Part shown: piece after piece, positions 54,934 through 62,309 of the stretch
Position numbering within the stretch: position 1 is the first letter of the stretch
Layout: each line of letters starts with the position of its first letter
Assembly: GCA_024278755.1 (NCBI GenBank)
Contig: JAJRSO010000013.1
Location: 1 to 64,000 of the forward strand
Reading direction: 5' to 3'
From: Calditrichota bacterium
Lineage (GTDB): Bacteria; Calditrichota; Calditrichia; Calditrichales; Calditrichaceae
DNA: 64,000 bases
Notes under the pieces: model-generated
Database searches by the model: none
What the model saw: the letters and a program-made list of their open reading frames with translations, nothing else
Told to the model about the DNA's origin: nothing
Position numbers and translations under genes: made by a program

Positions 54934-54993
54934 GGTTAGATAAAAAACTCTTTTTAAAAGAAGAAACCGGGTTTATTACTTCGTTATCTAACC
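54934..54993. promoter_or_regulatory. Candidate operator: widely spaced inverted repeat
   Basis: GGTTAGATAA (54934-54943) and its exact reverse complement TTATCTAACC (54984-54993) are separated by 40 bases, 35-94 bases upstream of the amylase start. The core TTATCTAA also occurs upstream of the symporter gene (57996-58003). Binding by the TrmB-like regulator is a guess from position. Confidence 0.35.
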
Positions 54994-55053
54994 CTCCCCG
55001 TTCCCTTCCCTAATTCATTGAGGGAGGAGTTTGACGAAGAAAAGGGGTGGGTT
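54990..55053. repeat. REP-like extragenic palindrome
   Basis: AACCCTCCCC (54990-54999) and GGGGTGGGTT (55044-55053) pair 9 of 10, with an inner pair CTTCCCT and AGGGAGG. This long C-rich/G-rich foldback resembles extragenic palindromic elements. Only one copy is seen in this window. Confidence 0.4.
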
Positions 55054-55216
55054 AATTTGCTATTTAAGAATCAAGTCTCTGTTTTGCATATGAGGCCCTT
55101 CCTTTTGGTGCTTCTCTTGCTTTTTGTATCCGGCGTTATTTACCACACAAAACGACATAGTACTATATTTGCGGGTCTATTCCGTATCGATAAAATTTGG
55201 CGCCTTCGGGTCTCTT

Positions 55217-56134
55217 TTACTTCTCGTTGCCGTTATTATTTATTTTATCCAGCTCCCCGCCCAGTTCTTGTAGATTAATCAGCTGGTTGGACGGATATTT
55301 TTCCTGCAGCATTTCATCCAGACGGTCACTGCCCCGGTTCATCATATTTTTTACCGCTTCGTTGACGTCCAGGTTTAATCTCAAACCGGAAAGAGTAATA
55401 TCCAGGATTAAATGGTTGGTGGCAATATCAACGATGGCTTTGTTTGTGGTCCATGCTGTTTTTTTAGGCAGTTTTTCATCGGCCTCTCCCATCAACAATT
55501 CTTTTTTATCGGCCACTAAAATTATTTTATGGGCCCAGAATTTAGCGAGTTCTTCCTCCGGGAGATTATAGGTAAAAAGGTAGTCTGCCTTACAATCAAT
55601 TTCGGTAAAGGCAAAAATTGTAATTTTTACGCCTCTGGAACGGGCGTTCCGGAGATCGTCTTTAAAATGATCAATCTCTCTTCTCCAGGCCGAAAGGTAG
55701 ATTTCCTTTTGAGAATTCTGAATAATTTCCCGGGCTTTATGGATCATATTCTGGTAACCCACAATATTCCATAAATGGTCGGCCATCAGGTTGGACTCAA
55801 TTCCCTTTAAACCTTCCATGGCTTTACCAATGCGCTCTTTCAGGCGGTTTTCGAGTAGTTTAAATAATTGCTCCGGAGGAAGAGGTATGTATTTCTCCGG
55901 ATGTGAATAGAGGGCGTTTACCGCTCCCAGATTTTCCAATTGTTTAATTACACTGTAAATAGCGGAACGCGGCACACCGGAATTTTTGCTTAATTCATAT
56001 CGGGTAACAGGGCTGTTTTGTAAAAGCGACACATATGTTTTGGCCTCGTAAACGGTAAAACCCAATTCTTTTACATGCATGGCTATTTGTTCCAGTTGTG
56101 GCAAAACGAACTCCTTTTTTTCAAGTTGTTGCAA
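55217..56134 (-). CDS. TrmB-family transcriptional regulator
   Basis: 305 residues. N-terminal winged helix at about 22-90 (ELGFTVYEAKTYVSLLQNSPVTRYELSKNSGVPRSAIYSVIKQLENLGAV), a coiled segment, then a sugar-binding-type domain with REIIQNSQKEIYLSAWRREIDHFKDDLRNARSRGVKITIF. TrmB proteins in archaea and some bacteria regulate maltose/trehalose/maltodextrin genes by sugar binding. The gene sits between the amylase and the symporter genes, so it is probably the local regulator. Effector unknown. Confidence 0.9.
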   Translation of the reverse strand: MQQLEKKEFVLPQLEQIAMHVKELGFTVYEAKTYVSLLQNSPVTRYELSKNSGVPRSAIYSVIKQLENLGAVNALYSHPEKYIPLPPEQLFKLLENRLKERIGKAMEGLKGIESNLMADHLWNIVGYQNMIHKAREIIQNSQKEIYLSAWRREIDHFKDDLRNARSRGVKITIFAFTEIDCKADYLFTYNLPEEELAKFWAHKIILVADKKELLMGEADEKLPKKTAWTTNKAIVDIATNHLILDITLSGLRLNLDVNEAVKNMMNRGSDRLDEMLQEKYPSNQLINLQELGGELDKINNNGNEK

Positions 56135-56158
56135 ATATTTAAGCAGGCACAGTACCCG

Positions 56159-57976
56159 CTAATCCATTTTCACTTCCGTGGAAAGATGCCGGAACCAATT
56201 AAAATACAATCCTACCGACAATGCTATAAGAAGGATCAGTAACCAGCCGAATTCGTCCCAACGTTTCATGATTACCGCCATTCCGGTAAGGAACAGCACT
56301 ACCTGCCAGGGGACAGCCAGAATTGTGGAAAATATATCGCGTTTATTTTCTTTATTGATTTCAACCATTGTTTCGGCAGCAATTTTTTTACGTATCGGCC
56401 CCCAAAAGCCAAAAGGACGTGTACGTTTATAAAACTCCAACAGCACTTTCTCGTCTGTGGGCTTAGCGGCATAGGTTCCGATAATAACGCCTATCAAAGA
56501 CGCGCCGGAAGCGACCGTAAATGCAAAATATTCCGGAATATCCGGGAGAAAAATACGTTGGAATACGGCCGCCACCATTCCGGCAAACGTGCCTCCGGCA
56601 AATCCGTAGCCATTCATCCGCCACCAGTACCAGCGTAACATCGTCGGGATTAGCAATCCGGCGCCCAAGCTCGATGTTATCCAGCCCCAGATTTCATTGA
56701 TATTGTTAATCAATAACATAAAACCCAAACCCAAAACCACAATGATAACCGAAGACCAGCGGCTGTGTTTCATCAGCTGCGCCTCGGTTGCTTTGGGATT
56801 GAGATACGTTTGATAAATATCTTTTACCCAATAAGCCGCTCCCGCATTTACCGTAGAATCAAACGTAGACATGGCGGCGGCCATTAATCCGGCTACCAAA
56901 AAACCTTTAATTCCAATAGGAACCAATCTGTTTATTACAACCGGCAGAACGGTCTCCGGATCTGCGATCACCCCTTGCTGAGAACCAAAGACAACGCCCA
57001 TTGTGGCAATCGCCGCGATAAAAGGCCAGCGGAATGAAAGTAAAAATGTCCAGAATAAAGACAATAAACCGGATTCCCGATCGCTGCGGGAAGCAAAAAA
57101 GCGCTGAATCATATACTGGCTGGTTCCGCCGCTGCCTTCCAGAATAACTTTTATTAGATAGAATAAAATAGCAATTCCGAACAGATTATAAATGGAATAA
57201 GCCGATTCGGCCGGCATGTTTAAATTCCAGGAGGGAATCATACTGGTCCAGGCCTCGCGAGTTGTTTCCAGAGCCATAAAGCCGCCATCCCGCAACGGAA
57301 CGGATATCTGAAATACTTCAGGCAGATTAAAACTAAAGAAAGCTAATCCACAGATATAAATAATCGTTCCAAAGATTAAGAGGCCCTGAAACACGTCTGT
57401 CCAGATAACGCCGTATAAACCACTGGCCACCGTATAAATCATGGCCAGCACAATCATTAAGGTAGCCGCCCAAAATTGGGACGGCAATCCCCAGAAACCG
57501 GGAATACCCAAAAATTCACCGACAAATTTCCCCGAACCGATGGCAAAATAGGTAATCATGGCAATGGTCATAATTAAAATGGACAGAGCCGCAATTAAAC
57601 GGGCCACATCTCCCTGTTTGTCTCTGCCAAAACGAAAATGCATCCATTCGGCCAGAGTCATTACCAGAGCCCGGCGATTCCATTTTCCCTGAAAAATCAT
57701 TAAAAAAGCCATAATCAGAGTAACGCCGCCCCGGATTTCTATAAAAAAGCCGCTGGCTCCCAGAGCGAAAACAAAAGCCGTGTTGATCATTGTTCCGCTT
57801 ATATCCAAATTGGATGACATTCCGGAAGCGCCCAGCGCCCACCAGGGAATCGTACGTTTCCCCAAAAAATACGAATCTATACTTCCCGAAGCCCGGCGCT
57901 GAAAATATAAACCGATAACAACCATACCAACCAGATAAGTAACTACAATACTATAATCGAGTACAGACATATACAC
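56159..57976 (-). CDS. Sodium:solute symporter (SSS/SGLT family)
   Basis: 605 residues with about 14 membrane helices. Family features include DYSIVVTYLVGMVVIGLYF, the helix around GASGMSSNLDISGTM, YTVASGLYGVIWTDVFQG and MAAAMSTFDSTVNAGAAYWVKDIY. The long form and GTSQYMIQRFFASRSDRESGL recall sugar symporters, and the surrounding starch genes make a maltodextrin product or glucose likely, but the substrate is inferred. Starts at 57976 or 57970 are possible. TrmB-like gene follows 24 bases later. Confidence 0.92.
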   Translation of the reverse strand: MYMSVLDYSIVVTYLVGMVVIGLYFQRRASGSIDSYFLGKRTIPWWALGASGMSSNLDISGTMINTAFVFALGASGFFIEIRGGVTLIMAFLMIFQGKWNRRALVMTLAEWMHFRFGRDKQGDVARLIAALSILIMTIAMITYFAIGSGKFVGEFLGIPGFWGLPSQFWAATLMIVLAMIYTVASGLYGVIWTDVFQGLLIFGTIIYICGLAFFSFNLPEVFQISVPLRDGGFMALETTREAWTSMIPSWNLNMPAESAYSIYNLFGIAILFYLIKVILEGSGGTSQYMIQRFFASRSDRESGLLSLFWTFLLSFRWPFIAAIATMGVVFGSQQGVIADPETVLPVVINRLVPIGIKGFLVAGLMAAAMSTFDSTVNAGAAYWVKDIYQTYLNPKATEAQLMKHSRWSSVIIVVLGLGFMLLINNINEIWGWITSSLGAGLLIPTMLRWYWWRMNGYGFAGGTFAGMVAAVFQRIFLPDIPEYFAFTVASGASLIGVIIGTYAAKPTDEKVLLEFYKRTRPFGFWGPIRKKIAAETMVEINKENKRDIFSTILAVPWQVVLFLTGMAVIMKRWDEFGWLLILLIALSVGLYFNWFRHLSTEVKMD

Positions 57977-57983
57977 TCCATTT

Positions 57984-58076
57984 ACGGTTTTTTGATTATC
58001 TAAGCGGAAAATGATACTTCATTTCCTGCCTGGGCAATCCTTTTATCTATCGTTATAAAACGGATTAAAAAACCGT
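57984..58076. promoter_or_regulatory. Candidate regulatory inverted repeat upstream of the symporter
   Basis: ACGGTTTTTT (57984-57993) and AAAAAACCGT (58067-58076) are exact inverted copies about 73 bases apart. The first arm is followed by TTATCTAA (57996-58003), shared with the amylase upstream region. Both may be chance; the short A/T runs weaken the evidence. Confidence 0.3.
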
Positions 58077-58144
58077 GCCCGGTAATTAGTTTTACACTTC
58101 TGAGGGATAACAACGTACCAGTTGTAACAGATAAATTTTATTTG

Positions 58145-58186
58145 ATAAAACTATGCCGGTCTTCCGCTGGGAAAACCGGCATAGTT
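58145..58186 (-). terminator. Rho-independent terminator of the 990-residue exported-protein gene
   Basis: On the minus strand, a perfect twelve-pair outer stem (58175-58186 with 58149-58160) encloses a smaller TTCC/GGAA stem, followed by TTTT. It lies 21 bases past the stop at 58207. Confidence 0.82.
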
Positions 58187-58206
58187 AAATTCATAAAAAA
58201 TCTATC

Positions 58207-61179
58207 TTATTTCATTAAAATCATTTTCTTTACAGCCGTATAATTTCCGGCCTGAATTTTATAAAAATAGATACCGGAAGCGGCCTTATTACCAGCCTGG
58301 TCCAAACCATTCCATTTGGCAAGATAGGTTCCTGCAACCGTATTCCGGTTATTGATCAGCGTATAGATTTTCTGACCCAGCACATTGAAAATAGTCAATG
58401 TTACCCTACTTGCTTTGGGGACCGAATAGGAAATGGTTGTTGTCGGGTTAAACGGGTTCGGATAGTTTTGATTTAAAGCATACTTGGCTGGCAAGCTGTT
58501 TTCCAAATCATCAATACCTGTGGCATCTTCAAAATTCCAGGCATTGTAGAACAGAGGATCGATACTACCGAACTGTGAACGCAGGTACGTTTCGGTCTGA
58601 CTGTCATCAAGATTTTCGATATGATTATTACCATAACCGCCTTCGTTATCGCCCCCCTTAATACCAAACTTAAATTCCTGACCTTTTGCGGTTCCAGCCG
58701 GGAACATAATCGGCATAGTGAAGATTGAATCACCGGCTACAACATCCCCGTGTGTTCCATCGTCGTACATAGTACGCGAGGTATCCATTTGGAGCGTTGT
58801 TCCCCAGGTATTCCATCCGCCGGTCGCAGGGCCGTTAATACGAACGCCCCAAGCCAAAACGCTGTCTGCTTCCGTTACATCAAAATTACCCTGAATGTCT
58901 TTCAATGTTTTACCTGATAAAACCGTATAGTAAGCGGGACGCAGGTCTACTTCGAAGTAAACCGTAATATCCTGACTAATCGGATCCAGGTTACGGAAGT
59001 TAGGCTGACGCCGCAGACTAGCTACATCCGTCTCAAAATCTTCAACCGTTTGTGTATTGGATGTTAGGGTGACTTTACGTTTTTCGGCAGCGCTTCCGCC
59101 TTCGGTATCTGTAAAATCATAAAAAATTTCACGATATTCGATGCCGTCTTTAACCACATAAAAATTATACTGCAGGTCGTCGTTAAGAGAGGTAATGATC
59201 GTATCGGTAACCGTATACATATTGCCGATTAAACCTTCTTTTATCATCATCCCCGTTGTATATATTTCGGATGCGGTTTTATTCCAGCCGGATTTTATAA
59301 CAACGGTATCACCCGGAGTAAATCCACGGGATTCGATTGCTGTTGTCAAATCTGCTTTAAAGGTAACGATAACCGTATCTTCATTCACTTTTTGTGCAGG
59401 ACGCATACGATCGTACCATCTCCAGTAAATGGTTGTATCGTTTCCGCTGGTACCAAAAGAAATTTCTTCTTCGAGGCCGGGATTCCACATCATATTGCCC
59501 CAATCCTCACTCAGATCGTGATCTTTATAATGAACGACAAATTTCCATTTTAATCCGGTACCCTGATACCTATTCGGTACATGAACTGCGCCGGAATAGA
59601 AATATTTGGCATTGTACTGGCGGCTTCCGCCGTTCGGATGATCCGCTTCCTGCGACAATGCATAGGTGGTACTCCAGCTCATTTCACCGGTTTGTCCCCA
59701 ATCTGACGTGTTAGAACCGCGAACGCCTACCACATGCTGTTCCGGATCAAACGCCTCGAAACCTTCCATATTAACACGCAGCCAAACTGTAAAAGTACTG
59801 TCCGTATTCGTCCACGGGTGTGCATACTGACCTGGTTTATCCGCCCAGCCATTTACATACTGAACAGCCAGAGTAGTATCTTCACCGGTAAAATTTGATA
59901 GATCCAAAATCCGATCATTTGCTTCATCCGAAATATTCTGTTCCCAACCCTGATGTTCCCACTCGTCGCCGGCGGCAACGGTACTGTGTGAGGAATTGGT
60001 ATAAAACTTATAATAGGTTACGTTTGCGGGAAAAATGGTATGGCCAGTCCAGTAATCACTGCTTCCCCATTCATCCGTGGAAGTGACCGGATTAAGGTTA
60101 AACAGAGAACTGCCCCCCCATTGTAACGGAGCAGCGCTGCCGCGTACCTGAACAACAGAGCTTTTACTCATTGTATCCGGAACCGTTGCCGTATTGGCAG
60201 TAAAATAAACCATAATACCGCGAGGGCCGTTTGCCGCGCCGGGTGTTCCGCCAAAAGCGCTAGCCTGCCAGTTTGCCGGATCATTGTTATCGGTTGCATA
60301 ATCGACTAATTCCAGTGAAGAACCGCTGCCGTCTGCCCATTTAGGCCAGTCGCTGCCCCAGTCGTCATAATTCACGCTGTCAACGGTAGCGCCGGAAGCA
60401 TCATGCAAAACAATATCTTCACCACTGTTTTTTAAGCCGCCGGTAGTCCACTGAACACTGCCTTCATAATTGGCGCTGTTATAAGCTAAAACAAAATATC
60501 CACCGGCTTTAATGGTATCTGCCGCAACAAATGTGTACTCAATACCTTCTGTAAACGTATATCCTTCCAAAGGAATATCCGTATCGCCGGGATTGTATAA
60601 TTCTAAAAATTCGAAATCCGAATCGCTACCCTGCATAGTGGGGGGATTGTAATAGATTTCGTTGATCGTAATCATCGGATCATATCCATCATCGAACACT
60701 ACGTTGTCAACAAAAACCACCGGAGCGGTTGTAGAGCCGGTGCTATATAGTCTAATATATCCCGATGTACCCAGATCGGCTGTACCGTTTAATGTAAAAG
60801 TAGTATAACCTGTATTACCGGATACAACAACCGACGGCTCTGTAGAGCTCAGGCCCTGGACGGATAAAGTAAGATCGCCGCCGCCCCAGGTGTCAACATT
60901 GATATCGATTGTTAAACTATACGCCTTGCCCATTACCCCTGTAACAGGTCGTTTGGCTAAGAACGTATAACCGCCGTCCGTAAGTTTCAGCGCTCCGCCG
61001 CCACTAACGCCTCCGGATGCATCCCATGTTTCCGAGGTCCACACATTGGTTTCATCATAATGACTCCAGTTTGCAACATCCGAATCATCATCAAATGTAA
61101 TGTTTAAATCACCTGCAAATGCCATGCTGCTAAACGCAACCAGCATTAGGCTTACCAGAAAGATGGTAAACTTGTTCAT
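58207..61179 (-). CDS. Large exported protein: lamin-tail domain, carbohydrate-binding-like modules, type IX-like sorting domain
   Basis: 990 residues with signal peptide (1-22, ending MAFAG). Residues 24-165 form a jelly-roll carbohydrate-binding-like module ending in VVFVDNVVFDDGYD. Residues 168-318 are a lamin-tail (LTD) domain (INEIYYNPPTMQGSDSDFEFLELYNPG, YVLAYNSAN-type stretch, LVDYATDNNDPANW). Residues about 320-900 hold several beta modules: one around 470-560 (TFTVWLRVNMEGFEAFD), others around 625-720 and 740-890 (ITVYFEVDLRPAYY), resembling modules of starch-binding outer-membrane proteins. The last 85 residues are a sorting domain with NYPNPFNPTTTISYSV and AASGIYFYKIQAG. No catalytic motif is visible, so a binding role is likeliest. 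Confidence 0.85.
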   Translation of the reverse strand: MNKFTIFLVSLMLVAFSSMAFAGDLNITFDDDSDVANWSHYDETNVWTSETWDASGGVSGGGALKLTDGGYTFLAKRPVTGVMGKAYSLTIDINVDTWGGGDLTLSVQGLSSTEPSVVVSGNTGYTTFTLNGTADLGTSGYIRLYSTGSTTAPVVFVDNVVFDDGYDPMITINEIYYNPPTMQGSDSDFEFLELYNPGDTDIPLEGYTFTEGIEYTFVAADTIKAGGYFVLAYNSANYEGSVQWTTGGLKNSGEDIVLHDASGATVDSVNYDDWGSDWPKWADGSGSSLELVDYATDNNDPANWQASAFGGTPGAANGPRGIMVYFTANTATVPDTMSKSSVVQVRGSAAPLQWGGSSLFNLNPVTSTDEWGSSDYWTGHTIFPANVTYYKFYTNSSHSTVAAGDEWEHQGWEQNISDEANDRILDLSNFTGEDTTLAVQYVNGWADKPGQYAHPWTNTDSTFTVWLRVNMEGFEAFDPEQHVVGVRGSNTSDWGQTGEMSWSTTYALSQEADHPNGGSRQYNAKYFYSGAVHVPNRYQGTGLKWKFVVHYKDHDLSEDWGNMMWNPGLEEEISFGTSGNDTTIYWRWYDRMRPAQKVNEDTVIVTFKADLTTAIESRGFTPGDTVVIKSGWNKTASEIYTTGMMIKEGLIGNMYTVTDTIITSLNDDLQYNFYVVKDGIEYREIFYDFTDTEGGSAAEKRKVTLTSNTQTVEDFETDVASLRRQPNFRNLDPISQDITVYFEVDLRPAYYTVLSGKTLKDIQGNFDVTEADSVLAWGVRINGPATGGWNTWGTTLQMDTSRTMYDDGTHGDVVAGDSIFTMPIMFPAGTAKGQEFKFGIKGGDNEGGYGNNHIENLDDSQTETYLRSQFGSIDPLFYNAWNFEDATGIDDLENSLPAKYALNQNYPNPFNPTTTISYSVPKASRVTLTIFNVLGQKIYTLINNRNTVAGTYLAKWNGLDQAGNKAASGIYFYKIQAGNYTAVKKMILMK

Positions 61180-61267
61180 AAAAAGTACCTCCAGTTTGTT
61201 TAATAAAATAAATATTTACATCTTTAATTTTGTGGCGCCAACCTCCTTTTCTCTTAAAAATAACTGG

Positions 61268-62302
61268 TTAAAAAATATAACTCACTGCAAATGTCTGAAT
61301 ATCTGAAAAATCCTTAAATGTTAAAAAGGCATAATCTATTCGTATAATGCCTATCCCAAACAGAGAATAGCGCAATCCCAGACCGGCTGTCCACGACTCG
61401 CGGCTATCGTCATCAAACAACCCTTTGTAGCCGGCTCTTAAAGCAAAGACATTATTCCATAAATACTCGCCGCCCAAATTCACCGATTCAACATTGTCTG
61501 TCGGGTGCAGGGCGTCTGCGGCAAAGGTAAGCCGATTTTTTGATTCTTTGATTAAATCATAAGCAAGTCCAATCCGAAAGTAAAGAGGCAATGGATACGA
61601 ATCCGTTTTTAAACGGGCAACCAGCGTTTCATTGTTGCCGCTGTGCTCAGGGTCTATATCAATTCTATATAACAGATCATCCCCCGCTAACTGCATATCG
61701 GGGCCGTAATTAGAAATATTCATTCCCAAACGCAGACCTTCAAAATTTGTATGAAACAGAAACCCTAGATCCAGAGCAATAGTAGAAGCTGTTTCATTCC
61801 AGATATGCCGGGCAATATATTTAAACGTTCCGCCGATTGCAAAACGATTGGTTAACGCTTTGGACAATGTTAAACCAAAAGCTAAATCCTGTGCGTCCCA
61901 GTAGCGACCGGTGCCTTCCTGCTGCTCCAGTGTGGTAATTTCGTCCCGACCATAATCGAGCTGTGTTAAACTTACGCCCAATGCCGTTTCCGAACCCAGC
62001 TGTATACGCAACCCCAGCCAGTTAAAGCCGGTACCTAAAAGCCAGGTGGTATGCGAAACCATAAACTCACCGGAGGGCAGCATGGCCAGGGCGCCCGGAT
62101 TCCAATAAAGAGCCGTTACATCGTTAGCATCCGCTACGTAAGCGCTGCCCATAGCCTGAGCCCGCGGGCCAATAGATATTCCCAAAAAGGGTGCGGCGGT
62201 AGTGCCAACTTTGTTTTGTGCAAAAACAGCTGTATTTAATAAAAATATAAGGAAAATACTTTTAAAATTGATCCGTGATCTTAAACGCATTGAAAACCCC
62301 AA
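61268..62302 (-). CDS. PorV/PorQ-like outer-membrane protein (UPF0164-type)
   Basis: 344 residues with a signal peptide (ending VFAQ, residue 29). The family opening is GTTAAPFLGISIGPRAQAMGSAYVADANDVTALYWNPGALA, followed by an amphipathic beta-barrel, typical of FadL-like PorV/PorQ proteins. PorV is a shuttle and attachment component of the type IX secretion system in Bacteroidota. It lies between two sorting-domain protein genes, which supports a role in cargo handling. A start at Met5 (MRLRSRIN) is also possible. Confidence 0.88.
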   Translation of the reverse strand: MGFSMRLRSRINFKSIFLIFLLNTAVFAQNKVGTTAAPFLGISIGPRAQAMGSAYVADANDVTALYWNPGALAMLPSGEFMVSHTTWLLGTGFNWLGLRIQLGSETALGVSLTQLDYGRDEITTLEQQEGTGRYWDAQDLAFGLTLSKALTNRFAIGGTFKYIARHIWNETASTIALDLGFLFHTNFEGLRLGMNISNYGPDMQLAGDDLLYRIDIDPEHSGNNETLVARLKTDSYPLPLYFRIGLAYDLIKESKNRLTFAADALHPTDNVESVNLGGEYLWNNVFALRAGYKGLFDDDSRESWTAGLGLRYSLFGIGIIRIDYAFLTFKDFSDIQTFAVSYIF

Positions 62303-62309
62303 GTCTTAT

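Larger units (their letters stand above)
54900..55216. other. Intergenic region with inverted repeats, upstream of the amylase gene
   Basis: 317 bases between the amylase start (54899) and the TrmB-like gene end (55217). It contains two separate inverted repeats (listed below) and a chance frame at 55018-55278 with no family match. The amylase promoter should lie here. Confidence 0.6.

Noticed and set aside
55018-55278. 86-codon plus-strand frame in the amylase upstream region
   Set aside because: It spans the extragenic palindrome and runs into the TrmB-like gene on the other strand; no signature.
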